A stretch of 64,000 bases of DNA from Cocos nucifera (Eukaryota > Streptophyta > Magnoliopsida > Arecales > Arecaceae): NCBI GenBank assembly GCA_006176705.1, contig QRFJ01000381.1:154501-218500 (forward strand), given 5' to 3'. Below are positions 26,201-35,219 of this stretch, piece after piece. The notes under the pieces were generated by a model that was not told the origin of the DNA, ran no database searches, and saw only the letters and a program-made list of their open reading frames with translations. Made by a program: the position numbers and the translations under genes. How positions within the stretch are numbered: position 1 is the stretch's first letter; each line of letters opens with the position of its first letter.

Positions 26201-29200
26201 AACACCACCACTCCCCTGTTCCATCTCCTCCACCCATCAACTCTATGGCTCCTTCTTGATTCCCAATTACTTCTCTCTTATGTTTAAATGTGAACTAAAT
26301 TTTATGAGGCAATGGAGTCAAGTTCATATTTGAATATGCCTTATTTTCCAATTCCAACATATAGAGCCCATGATGTCCACCTAGATTTGGACATGGTTTC
26401 ATGTGACATTTGATGCAAATTTGCTCATTTCTACTGCTAGCCACAATGGAGACCTCATCATAGTCGATGTAATATGGTTAGTATTTGAATTTGATAGGAG
26501 CCTAATCTAGAAGGTAGGTGACCAGGTCTCAGTTTGGTTTTGTCAGAGACCATAAAGCTCCTTTACCGGTGACCTTGTCAATATTGGTGATCTTAGATTT
26601 CATTTTATAATTTGGTTATATTGTGATTTTACTAAGGATTGGAGGAAAGTTTAAGTTTTTTAAGGATCATTGTAAGGGCAATTATAACAATTAGGTTTTG
26701 AAAGCATGAAGTTCAAATAGAAGTTACTTAGTAGTGGGTCATAATCATCATATGAATCATCTTGTGTGCATTTAGATTGATGTTTGAGTAAGATGGGGAA
26801 ATATAGAGTTCAATTAGATGGAAAAGTAAAAGAGCGGAGACAAATATTAAAGTATTATATATTACACTTGTGCAAGCTAGGCGTAGCATCATATAAATCT
26901 ATGCTAATACTTGGGATGCAATAACCTGTAAGGATACTAGTGTACAAAAGATTGGTAGCTCGTATGCTATCTTTTCCAACTTGATTGATTTTGTATGATA
27001 TAGATGTGTGTTGAACAGATGAACTTAATCGAAGGTGCCTAGCATCATAAATTATCTTAGATATATATACTGATTTTTGTAAACTCATTCATTGCATATT
27101 TTCAAGTATTCTATGATACAAAGTAGCATTATGCAACCAACACAAACAAGTTCTAAAATCATCATGGAAACTTTGAACCTATGACCATGCAGATTAACAT
27201 GTTCTAGATGTTGTAGATGTCCTTCCAATACAACAGCATGCAGATCTGCTGATAGTCTAGCATATGGTGCTACTTGATATTTACAGTATACATAGGAATA
27301 GAAGTATGCCTTAAATGCCATCTAATGATTGAAACTGTGGAAATTCTACTTATAGGTTGATACATTTCGTGTAATCATGTAATTTTTAGCAGCCAGAAAT
27401 AATGCATAGTTTATGTTATTTCACATGTACAAGTAATCAGCTTTGGGCCAACTCATGGAAGATTAGTGCATAGCTCATGCATGAACAAAACTTCGCAGCT
27501 GCAACACTGCAGGGCAATGCAATTATTATCGTGCATGTGTCTAGGCATGCTAGAGCAGCAGTCCTAGTTATTAAATCAAAGTTTGCATGCATTGACATGT
27601 GGGGGTTGTTTTCATTTAAATTCAAGAGTTTCAGAACTTGCATGGTAAAGCACGATCAAAGTTTTTCCAACCAAAAACAATGTTTAAACTTTAGAGGTTT
27701 CTTGAACTTTTCCACCTTGAACTTATGGGTCATCTCTATCTAGCTATTCATGAGCTGAAACAGGCTTTATGTTTGGTTTAAGCATTTCTTTCATGTTGGT
27801 ACTGCTACAGGTTTCACTAGGAGCAATCATATCATGCTCCTATTAAACAATGCTTCTAGAATGACATCTGTGTCGGTAATATGACTACTGTGGTGATGAT
27901 GTTTATTGTGTTGCCCATCTGAAGAGGCATCCTGGCCTTATCCTGTTATTAATTTGAGTGAAAAGAACCTAGGTTAACTTTTCTGGATCCACTTATTAGC
28001 TCCCCATATTATGAAGTCAAAGTGGCTACCTTGAAATTTTTCGAAACTTCAAGTGGACTGTTGCTTTTTTTTTTTTTTTGGCCTTTAGGTGGCTCAGGGA
28101 CATCAATCAACAGCATCTATGCTGTGGTCCTGTTAATTAACTACACCAACATGGTAGTCCCATGAGCTTGCCTTAATCCTCTTTATTGTGATAACTCATG
28201 CTGTTTTGATTTCTTGCAAATGATTTTCACAAGTAGACTGGCACAGGATATTTTGATTGATTAGTGCTTCATCATACAATTTGATCCAACACTCCAGTTT
28301 CTTATATTCAGTCTATTGAGCAACTTATGAATGAATCAAGAAGTTCTGCTCTGTGCTTGTGTTCTCCTGAGCACAAATTTGGTCATGACCAAGTGTGATT
28401 TTGAGAATAAATATCAGAGTAATATTATATTACATGCTTATACATCACCTGTACATGTATTGAATTATGTACCTTGGGAATAATCTGTAGTTCATTGCAT
28501 ACATATATGTTGGGCTACTGGCCTTAATAATCAATTTATTGCTAAATGCAAGGCATCCAAATTTTGCTTAATCAAAGAATCTTTAGATCCCCGATTTTAA
28601 CAAAGTTCAAGTTGGAAATATGCCTAACTAATAGTCTCGTTGATTGCCTCAATTCTTTTGAGTAGAGCGTGGAGCAATCAATTTCTGGTGTAGCTATCCA
28701 TAAGCATTACTATTATGATGTATATGTGTTTTTTCACTTGTAGTTTGCTTGATTTTTTTTTTTTAAAAAAAAAACTTTTATTTTGTTCTGCCCGTGATCA
28801 ATAGGTCAAAATATGGTGCATGAAGCAAGAGGCGAGTGTAATCAATATTGACATGAAAGCAAATATTTGCTGTGTCAAATATAATCCTGGATCTAGCATT
28901 TTTGTGGCGGTATGTGGCCATTCCTTACCTTGTTTAGCTTGTCCTTGCATCATTTCTTAAAATCAGCATGTTGTGTCATTTTTCAGGTTGGTTCTGCTGA
29001 TCATCACATCCACTATTTTGACTTGAGGAACACTAGCACACCACTCCATGTTTGTCGAGGGCACAGAAAAGCAGTTTCATATGTCAAATTCTTGTCTGTT
29101 AATGAGCTTGCATCTGCATCAACTGACAGTACATTGCGCTTGTGGGATGTAAAAGAGAACTGCCCTGTATGTCCTTTGTCTTCACTTATTATATGCGATA

Positions 29201-31116
29201 TATATGCCTGTCATTCTTAGTTGTGCACTGTTTTCTATACAACTTTCATTTGTAATTGCTGCATGAGCCACTATCTCACAATTGACTCTCTTTTTTTGCA
29301 TGCAAGTCTGTTGATTGTCATCTTCTAATGAGAACAAACAAACATTAATCAGTTTCCATCCATGCTGCGGATAATTTAGTTTTAATTCCATCAGCTTATC
29401 TAATTTCTAGTTTTCACCTGTTAACCAATTTTTGAGATTTGAATAATATCAATTCATATAAGGTACTTTTGTGGATACTCCAATAGGCCTTTTATTCATA
29501 TAAATGGTAAAACTCTATAATTGATAAATTGAAATATTTAAGGGGTTTGATGTGTGATGATGGATCTCCAGTCCCTCCAAGTTATTGCTTATCCAAGACT
29601 TTCATTGTGCAGAAACACCTAACCTTCTTCTTAGTGACGTTGTGCAACAAGTTCATAGCAGTAGCTGTATGATGGGGTTGTGTTATACTGTTGGTGCATT
29701 TGACATGCTCCACAAGCACCTCAAGTATTGGCATTTTTGTTATCTATGGAATCACTTTGTTAGGTTACATTTATGTATAATTATTGTATTTGTTAGAGTG
29801 AGGATTTGATGTCATGAGTAGAGAAGAAATCATAAGAGTGGAAGTTTTCAAATCAACACCAAGGGACAAAGAACAGAGAGTTTTGCCGATCCGACTAGTA
29901 TGCATATATGCAGACATTTACGTATCTTGAGAGAGAATGTGTGTTCAAAAATCAATGATAGACCATCTAAATAGGCAACTTATACCACTGATTATAATCT
30001 CTACGACATATAATGCCTCAAAATCATGTGATTTAGAGGTCAGTGGGTGCAGAAATAGATGGCTTAAGCGGCGTGATGCAATATTTTTATGTGATCTACG
30101 AATCAAATCTATTGAGTTCCTATTTGTACATGTTTTAGCAGGTGTAGATTATGATCAGCAGTGTGAAATATTTAATATTATATGTCCTATTTTGTATTTT
30201 AGCATGTTAGCCTGGTTGATACCATTCATTTTTGCATCAACTTGGTGCATGGGCAGGAGATAACTGAAACATATTAATTTTGAGTTCTATTTTTAGGGGT
30301 ACAGATTATGATCACCCATGTAGATCTCCAATTGCCCTTTATTAATTTTGGATTGTTAAATATTTTACCAAAAATTTAATGTGATTTAACATGTGTTTGT
30401 ATTACGAAGCAAAGATAAAAGGAGTTTGAAATTGCGTGGTGGTGTGCTTTGTTCCTGAATTCAGACTTTTGTATCTATGCTGCAAGTGTGTTTGTTTTTG
30501 TTCGGTTAGCTATATCACTAGATTTTTGGTTGCCTGGTCCAGTACCTCCATTAAATTGATTCCCCTATGATTGCTAGTTTTGGAACTTCCTTTGCTTTCG
30601 GTGCTGTTCAGAGCCAATGGGCAGGGAAAAAAAAGGAAGATTGAGATGACACATTGATATTTGTCATTCAATATGAAATTGTTTCCTCAGGTGCGGACAT
30701 TCAAAGGTCACACAAATGAGAAGAACTTTGTGGGTCTGACGGTAAACAATGAGTACATTGCTTGTGGCAGTGAAACAAATGACGTTTTTGTGTACCATAA
30801 GGTAAGTCGGTGCCTGTTGCTTTAGGTGGCTCACGTACTACTGATAAAATGACATCAAATTGTATGTGCTGTGGTTCAAAGAATTTTTCTTAAATCTTTA
30901 GGTTTTCTGTGTTTCACTTCAAGAAACTGGAAATGATACTTGCAGGCTATCTCCAAACCTGCAGCATGTCATAGATTTGGCTCCTCTGATTTGGATGACA
31001 CAGATGATGATTCTGGATCGTATTTCATTAGTGCTGTTTGCTGGAAGAGTGACAGCCCTACAATGTTAACTGCCAACAGTCAGGGGACGATAAAGGTTCT
31101 TGTACTTGCAGCTTGA
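2035..31116 (+). CDS. COP1: COP1 E3 ubiquitin ligase, 3' eleven exons (5' partial)
   Basis: COP1 targets light-signalling factors such as HY5 for degradation in the dark, working with SPA proteins and the CUL4-DDB1 machinery in the nucleus. Exons read here: 2035-2194, 2409-2768, 4891-5048, 5195-5260, 6403-6481, 6567-6722, 6834-6932, 28805-28909, 28987-29166, 30691-30801 and 30946-31116 (TGA). All junctions are GT-AG and the phases join without a stop, giving about 548 codons. The first two exons encode the coiled coil (NMQILLDFLHCLRKQK, then VQTDLQYIKEDINAVERHR). From ITEM-like residues SSIEFDRDDELFATAG onward lie the seven WD40 repeats, including SCLSWNKYSKNIIASSDYEG and LRLWDVKENCP, ending KVLVLAA. 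Roughly 135 N-terminal residues with the RING finger are missing because they lie upstream of the window. The match to the family is near full length along the visible part and the gene looks functional. Its most unusual trait is the 21.9 kb intron after 6932. Confidence 0.96.
7827..8407 (-). pseudogene. LINE (L1-like) RNase H domain fragment
   Basis: On the - strand near 8100-8020 the reading KVNFDSN..SGSGGTGFVIR is visible. This is the start of the plant RNase H-like domain found at the C-terminus of L1-type LINE polyproteins (KxNxDG.....GGxGxVxR). It is the downstream half of the LINE whose zinc-binding region lies at 17094-17860; the Copia element between them split it. The frame is broken and no poly(A) tail is seen at the 7827 side. 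The left limit is approximate. Confidence 0.65.
8408..8763 (-). repeat. Truncated 3' LTR of the Copia element
   Basis: This block matches 14829-15176 almost base for base, for example GGATCAAGAGAGATATTTC and the run through TATCCACTCGG.TAGGATCTGG. Only the LTR's terminal 356 bp survive; about 1.9 kb present in the other LTR is missing. It ends abruptly at 8763 where the inverted RNase H block starts. Confidence 0.85.
8764..9306 (+). pseudogene. Copia RNase H C-terminus and PPT, inverted relative to the element
   Basis: Read on the + strand, opposite to the rest of the element, the block encodes GYTDSNFMSDIDDRKS, then VSWKSSKQSVITYSTMEAEY, SLYCDNNGVIALAKK and VADPLTKPLG, the standard order of the Copia RNase H region. 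Three in-frame stops interrupt it. After the stop comes AAGTGGGATTTGGTTAGG followed by TATGTGTGGGCACA, which resembles a polypurine tract and the first bases of this element's LTR (TGTTAGATATGTGTGCCC on the opposite strand of 17093). The block therefore runs from RNase H into the 3' LTR start and has been flipped. Confidence 0.8.
9315..9455 (-). repeat. Inverted copy of 8764-8895
   Basis: On the - strand this stretch reads GGAGAACTCAAAGTCCAAGG and encodes the YTDSDFMSDIDDRKS motif a second time. The same sequence is on the + strand at about 8780-8895, with several substitutions. The two copies form inverted arms of roughly 120 bp around the flipped RNase H block. Confidence 0.8.
10286..10360. 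other. 52 bp poly(T) insertion flanked by a 12 bp duplication
   Basis: A run of 52 T (10298-10349) lies within the reverse transcriptase frame. The sequence TATAACTTTTTG occurs immediately before it (10286-10297) and again at its right end (10349-10360, sharing the last T). On the coding strand the protein reads TKSY, a lysine run, then TKSYSQREGIDYHD; removing the run and one copy restores the usual Copia order. It looks like insertion of a bare poly(A) with a target-site duplication. Confidence 0.75.
14813..14826 (-). promoter_or_regulatory. Copia primer-binding site (initiator Met tRNA)
   Basis: The - strand reads TGGTATCAGAGCCA, the usual plant Copia primer-binding site complementary to initiator methionine tRNA. 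It sits 2 bp inside the LTR end at 14829, as expected for first-strand priming. Confidence 0.9.
14829..17093 (-). repeat. Complete 5' LTR of the Copia element
   Basis: The 2265 bp unit begins TGAAGGG on the + strand and ends CTAACA; on the - strand it therefore starts TGTTAGATATGTGTGCCC and ends CA, with the TG...CA boundaries of LTRs. Its low-numbered 350 bp match the left LTR. The PBS is adjacent on one side and LINE sequence on the other. The open frames at 15056-16806 lie inside it and match no protein. Confidence 0.85.
17094..18060 (-). pseudogene. LINE (L1-like) RT C-terminal and zf-RVT region fragment
   Basis: The - strand reads SFMWKEICAHLL near 17700, then VCRFIWKVAWSRFPTRALL at about 17305-17240, then MEDETVEHILFSCSRA near 17190-17140. 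This is the zinc-binding region (zf-RVT) that follows reverse transcriptase in plant L1-like LINEs, whose hallmarks are FIWK.AW...PT, and ET.EH.LF.C. It is followed on the - strand, after the Copia insertion, by the RNase H fragment at 7827-8407. Stops and frameshifts are present. The upstream limit near 18060 is approximate. Confidence 0.75.
18061..18705. other. Intronic stretch without a recognised gene
   Basis: The 18235-18504 frame is pyrimidine-rich and low in complexity (Ser, Pro, Leu, Thr) and is not judged a gene. Around 18535-18650 there is a block rich in GTAC-type words (CTATACTAGTATGG, GATACCGAC) that resembles repeats near 24880-25040 and the MITE at 58242-58422. Confidence 0.5.
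18706..18794 (+). mobile_element. Left half of a MITE split by the hAT element
   Basis: The segment begins CCAAGGTTTCAAATCTCATG and is continued at 23739 after the hAT element. The joined ends form an inverted repeat (AAGGTTTCAAAT at the left, ATTTGAATCCTT at the right). A second, unsplit copy lies in the opposite orientation at 25861-26067. Confidence 0.7.
19975..21975 (-). pseudogene. hAT transposase pseudogene
   Basis: The reading order on the - strand is that of plant hAT transposases. A BED zinc-finger region (about 21900-21670) shows KRLTSKIWDDFTKYE and, after a stop, GTKHLKNHLAKCH. The central part follows (21531-21019: TTMDLWTFRQNKSYLCVTTY; WNIDRKLFGLTLDNDCANDV; FHMRCVVYIINLVMQDGLK). 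The C-terminal dimerisation domain near 20150-19985 reads YPILSQIAKDILAISVSTVA, ESAFSISR and DIVEAVIYLQHWLR. Several stops and frameshifts and an AT microsatellite (20214-20250) interrupt it. It is not expected to encode an active enzyme. Confidence 0.85.
20214..20250. repeat. (AT)n microsatellite in the hAT pseudogene
   Basis: An uninterrupted alternating TA tract lies within the transposase region between the dimerisation domain and the central domain. It is absent from any functional coding frame and marks decay of the gene. Confidence 0.95.
22100..23530 (-). other. 5' region of the hAT element, content unknown
   Basis: This lies upstream of the transposase pseudogene inside the element. 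The block 22130-22440 and the relatively GC-rich block 23200-23530 are unlike the AT-rich surroundings. The second contains loosely repeated words such as GATGCTTCTCGTC and GATGCTTGTCG. It may hold the transposase leader and promoter or captured host DNA; no protein was recognised. A 23-base T run lies at 22706-22728. Confidence 0.4.
23739..23842 (+). mobile_element. Right half of the MITE split by hAT
   Basis: It continues the MITE interrupted at 18794: AAAGGATGTCTCAAGACAT onward to CCGTTGGGATTTGAATCCTT. The matching passage in the unsplit copy (complement of 25861-26067) runs AAAGGGATGTCTCAAGAC and so on, which fixes the alignment across the hAT insertion. Confidence 0.7.
24080..24330. repeat. 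GGTTCGG/CCGAACC-rich repeat, MITE-like
   Basis: The words GAACCACCGAACC, GGATGGTTCGGGG, CCGAACCAAACCGG and GGTTCATAATTTG recur in both orientations over about 250 bp. This resembles small non-autonomous hAT elements, but no convincing ends or target duplication were found. A pyrimidine-rich tract follows at 24318-24420. Confidence 0.35.
25861..26067 (-). mobile_element. Unsplit copy of the MITE
   Basis: Its complement runs ACAAGGTTTTAAATTCCATG through CCCAACACTTGGGAAAAGGG and ATGTCTCAAGACGT to CCCATCGGAAATT. It follows the split MITE (18706-18794 plus 23739-23842) along its whole length at clear but diverged similarity. CACTTGGGAAAAGGG marks the site where the sister copy received the hAT element. 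Confidence 0.7.
27239..27575 (+). repeat. Diverged copy of the COP1 3' UTR inside the COP1 intron
   Basis: This stretch matches 31205-31560 in the same orientation. Shared blocks include AGCATATGGTGCTAC, TTATAGGTTGATAC, TTTAGCAGCCAGAAATAA, CTCATGCATGAA and CGCAGCTGCAACA against CACAGCTGCAACA. By eye roughly 70-75 percent of positions agree, with an extra 50 or so bases in the 3' copy. No COP1 exon remnants were found just upstream. Confidence 0.7.
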
Positions 31117-31600
31117 CTTCAGATGAGGGATCATAAGGATTGGAGCCTTTAATTACGCAAATGTGTATTTTGCAATTTGCATGATTTTTTATGTTTAGCC
31201 CCTCGTAGGTAGGTCGTCTGCTGATGGTCCAGCATATGGTGCTACCTGGCTTGTACGGTATATATATTGGAATGGATGTATGCCTGGAATGCCGTTTAAT
31301 CATAGAAACTGGAAATTCTTGTTTATAGGTTGATACGTGACATTTAATCATATAAACTTTAGCAGCCAGAAATAAAACATAGATTATGCTTTTGTTTTTC
31401 TTTTGGTAAGACGGATTATGCCATTGGACATGGCCGAGCGAACAGTTTCGGGCAAGCTGATGGAACATTAGCGCATGCTCATGCATGAAAATAATTTCAC
31501 AGCTGCAACAGCATAGGGCACTGCAATTGCCATTTTGTTTGTCTAGGAATACCTGATGGAAGATTAGTTCTCTCGAGTGTAGCCAAGTTATGAATCATGT
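31117..31600 (+). other. COP1: COP1 3' untranslated region and downstream DNA
   Basis: The stop codon is at 31114-31116. AATAAA occurs at 31371-31376 and could serve as a polyadenylation signal. The stretch 31205-31560 has a diverged copy inside the large intron (27239-27575). The transcript end cannot be fixed from sequence alone. Confidence 0.5.
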
Positions 31601-33475
31601 GGTGAAGTTTAAAGATGATACTCCCTCGCCCCGACCCTATGTTTCAATTATGCAGAGGTGTTTCTAGTCATTGTTGACGGATGCATTGGATCTTTTTTAT
31701 TTCCTAATGACCATTTTTTCTTCAGGTCGATATTTTATTCTTCTCCTCGATCACAATTCACAAATAACGTATCACCATTTTGAAAGCTTGTTGAGCTGAA
31801 GGTGGATCAATTATCTATTTGGATCAAATAAAACCAGACCCCACCAAAACATGCCCAGGGAGACAAAAAAAAAATCATTAGATATGGAGCAAGCTGAAAA
31901 AGATGCAATTCCATACAAATACTACTCGACGATGATCACTAACGCAGCAAAAGATTTAGCTGCGGCCTGTCCAAGGGGTGATGACACCTGACTCATATAA
32001 GCTGGTGGACCAGACAGGGCTGCTGACCGCAAGCAACATGCTCGATGGATTTTGTTCACAAAAGGATGCAAGAGCAATCAAAGTTCATGCAAAACAAGTT
32101 TCGGTTTTCACCAAACCTTATTGGACTTTAGATCCACAAGATATAACTCACCAATGAGTGCCCAACATAGTTAATGTAACTATGTTTTGCTGGCCTGTTT
32201 GTTGGCACACACTTAAAAGAGGCAGGACGATCATTAGCAACTAATTCATCTGCAATGAAGACCTCAATTTAGACAAGCTTCAAGTATAATATTTTTGAGA
32301 GAAAGGATGCATGATATTGAAATGGAGCTAGCTTATTGAAAGCAGAGTACCACCGAATCATCCGGCGAGTGATGTGTGGCCATGGCTATAGGCTGTTCCA
32401 CGAGTATGAGCGATCTACACACATCATATCCCTTGTCTGCCAGAATGTAGCCATGTGATTCACCAGGTGACTTCGGCAGCCATGTGATCCCATCCTACCA
32501 AAACTCCAGTCTCGATGACTATGACTTCCATCTAACTATTAGAATAAATTCAGGCAAAATTCACTGGGTCAACGGTACTCGTAGCATCATGAGGCCATGT
32601 TTATGAGAAGAACTGGTGTCTCACTCACTCGGTGGGTGAGCCCGAACGACCGACCATCCGGAATTCTTTTTGTGCTTTGAATTAATATGAGCCATCGTCG
32701 GTTGTCGCCTGTCAACATACTCATTGACGATATATCTAGCCTGTCCTAAGAAATTGTTATGATTGGATGGCTGCTATTGTTTGGTTCTTCCGGCTTGACA
32801 TCAACCCCATTTAGGAGTAGCGTGCTACTTTGGGTCCTATTCCTATAGAGCGTAAAGTTTAATTTTCAACATGATTTATGATATGGGAATGGATCGAGAG
32901 TATTAGTGTAAGATCTTAGCATTTGTAACCATAAATTTCCACCCTGTGATTTGCATCTACCTTTTGTAGTGGATGGTGTTACAGCCGGTAACCATGGACC
33001 ACGCCAATTCCAACACCAACCCATCACGGAGTCCAACCTACCAACCAACTTTGTGCGCCATCAGGAAGGCATGCCGTTCATATGCTAAAATGGTTCGCTG
33101 TGCAGGAATAGACCGTTATCCAACTCTTATGCACCCTTAATTCCCTTTCTAAATTAAGCATTTGGTGACACCAATATTTTTTCTTTTAAAAAAAAAAATT
33201 ACCGTTTCATTTCCTCGACGATTTTCACACACACCTCCTTATTTTGAAAAATTTTCCAAGAGGTCTTTCGAATTTCCGGAGCACTCATTGAAGCAGCCAA
33301 CGTCCTTGGCGTGTGTCGTTTCAAAAAAAAAAAAGGAGAGTTTTTATTCTTTTCGACCTTCTTCGAAATCTATTCTGCTACCCCCAATTATCTCCCATTT
33401 CGTGCCGACTTTCCAACCCTATCCTCCCTCCCCTGATGATCATCGACCGTTTGTTGAAGTTCACTTTTCCTTACG
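31601..33475. other. Intergenic region, no gene recognised
   Basis: Between the COP1 3' end and the GC-richer block at about 33400 no open frame resembles a known protein. No RNA gene or complete transposon end was recognised. Confidence 0.5.
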
Positions 33476-33550
33476 CTCCAGCCGCCCCACGTTACCTGTG
33501 GCCGCCATTGACTTCGCTCCAGCCGTCCCACATACCTGTGGCCGCCATCC
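33476..33550. repeat. Short tandem duplication around ACCTGTGGCCGCCAT
   Basis: The phrase GCTCCAGCCG.CCCAC, then ACCTGTGGCCGCCAT, occurs twice, 38-39 bp apart. It lies in a GC-richer block upstream of the candidate exon at 33676. Confidence 0.7.
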
Positions 33551-33675
33551 CCTGCTTTCTTTCACTGGTAATGCTAATTCTCCAATCTCTGATATTTTTC
33601 CCTCTTATATTTCATTCTCTACTCTATCCGGTTGAGCGAACTAGCGGTGGGAGTCAAATCTCAGGGAGGAGATTG

Positions 33676-33798
33676 ATGGAGCAGGCAGTAAAAACCGGCG
33701 CTAATGAAGGTCTCGCTTCCTGTTCTTTGTTTGCGTCTCCGGTGGGGTATCGCGTTGCTTCGAGTAATTTAGCGGTTTCCATTGGTCGGGTAATTTGA
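33676..33798 (+). CDS. Possible orphan first exon or small ORF, unidentified
   Basis: An ATG at 33676 opens a frame MEQAVKTGANEGLASCSLFA that continues for 40 codons to a TGA. The block is GC-richer than its surroundings and follows a pyrimidine-rich stretch, like the first exon of a plant gene. A GTAATT at 33790 could be a splice donor that removes the stop. No downstream exon was found; the PMD element begins a few hundred bases later. It may be a gene start cut off by that insertion, or chance. Confidence 0.2.
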   Translation: MEQAVKTGANEGLASCSLFASPVGYRVASSNLAVSIGRVI

Positions 33799-34204
33799 TG
33801 CTGGAATCCATTATGAACTCCAAAGCATGGTTTTTTTTTTTTTTGCTTTATGTGCCGGTCCAATTTGGTTTAGGATAAGCTTTAAGCTACATAAATCAAT
33901 CTTAGTCCTGGTCGAAGAATATAAACTCTATTTTGTCTTATGGTAGGATTTTATATTTTAGGAGAAAAGAAAGTGTGGTTTTATAAATAGGGAAAGACAA
34001 GTTACGTAAAGGGTTGGAGATACTTTTATTTTTTTAATATATGAAACTCCTTTGTGAGGGCTTCTTTTTTCTTTCTTTTTTTTTTTCTTTCTTTCTATTT
34101 TTTTTTTTGTGAAATTAAATCATGTTTTTTTTAATTAATATTTATTTTTTAAAAAATTATTAAAATATTATCCTTTCAAAATTATTTATCAAAATATTGT
34201 TGAA

Positions 34205-34400
34205 CAAAAAAATCGTCTTATGATAGAGCGACTTTATATGGTGACTCACCATCCTTCATACTATGTACGAGAAGTAGTCAGCAAAAAATTGTTCCATTAT
34301 AGGATGACTTATTAAATCGCCCTATCATAGGATAATTTTATCAGTCGTCCTATGGTAAGGCAATTCTATAAGTCATCCTATCATAGGACGACTTTGATAT
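34205..34400. repeat. Left subterminal palindrome cluster of the PMD element
   Basis: GACGACTT/AAGTCGTC-like half-sites recur several times. The best unit is a near-perfect palindrome at 34370-34394 centred on CCTATCATAGG. Others are at about 34213-34232, 34302-34330 and 34341-34360. The counterpart cluster is at 40697-40835. Repeated palindromes just inside transposon ends are often transposase-binding sites; that role is inferred. Confidence 0.65.
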
Positions 34401-34409
34401 ATCCGCCCT

Positions 34410-34790
34410 TTACCATATGCCAGCCAAAAAATATTGGTGCCAACGTTTCATTCAAAAAAAAAAAAATTTAAAGGTCGATTCTTAAAATTTGAAATTAATT
34501 TTTTTTCTCAATTTTGATTTCTGATATGCCTACCTCCTTCTATATGCTAGCCCGAAAACGTCGGTGTTAATATTCCATTCAAAAAGGAATAATTTAGGGG
34601 TCAACCCTTAAAATTTGAAATTAATTTTTTTTTCTCAAATTTGATTTTCGATATGCCCACCCCCTTCTATGTGCCAGTCCAAAAACGTCGATGCCAATAT
34701 TTCATTCAAAAGGGAATAATTTAGGGGTTAACCCTTAAAATTTGAAACTATTTTTTTTTCTTAATTTTGATATTTAAAACCTTCGAATTA
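34410..34790. repeat. Three tandem copies of a 124 bp unit
   Basis: Units begin near 34417, 34545 and 34669 with TATGCCAGCC-like words. Each continues through AATATTTCATTCAAAA..GAATAATTTA, GGGTCAACCCTTAAAATTTG and a T-rich run. The copies differ at scattered positions. They lie between the left subterminal cluster and the PMD pseudogene. Confidence 0.8.
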
Positions 34791-35219
34791 CCATCGAAAG
34801 TTTTGAAATCATCTTAAATACTCTTAAGGCTTCTAAAAAATATTGTTTAGATCTTAAATTTGATAAATTTATGGTCTTAGCCTTCTTTAAACATCTTTAT
34901 CTATTAAAAAATTCATGATTTTCTTGAGATATAAATTCAAGCTTCTCCAACTATATTTATAATTAACAGTATAGGATATCTTAGAAATGATGGACAATTC
35001 CAAACTTCAACCATATAACCTATATTAAGATCGATAATATTTTTTTGTGCAACTAACAAAAATTATAATATGTACATTTAGATTGAAAAAAATTATAATA
35101 TTAATTTTAAATTAATGTAAACCAATGTTTGATTTTTATAAAATTTATTAGCCAAAAAAAATATATAGTTAATATAACTATCGAGAGGTGTATATACTAA
35201 GATATTCATGCCTCCTTTA

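Larger units (their letters stand above)
6933..28804 (+). other. COP1: 21.9 kb COP1 intron filled with nested repeats
   Basis: The exon ending SGSDDCK|gtaaca at 6932 joins in phase to the exon starting VKIWCMKQEA at 28805, with acceptor CAATAG. The two exons are adjacent in the COP1 protein, so everything between is one intron. From left to right it holds a LINE RNase H fragment, a Copia element, more of the same LINE, half of a MITE, a hAT element, the other half of the MITE, a second inverted MITE copy, and a copy of the COP1 3' UTR. The remaining stretches (6933-7826, 23860-25860, 26070-27238, 27576-28804) are AT-rich DNA in which no gene is seen. Confidence 0.9.

Noticed and set aside
33162..33635. 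157-codon + strand frame
   Set aside because: Ser/Pro/Phe-rich and overlapped by another frame; the block is pyrimidine-rich leader-like DNA. Only the downstream ATG at 33676 was kept, with low confidence.
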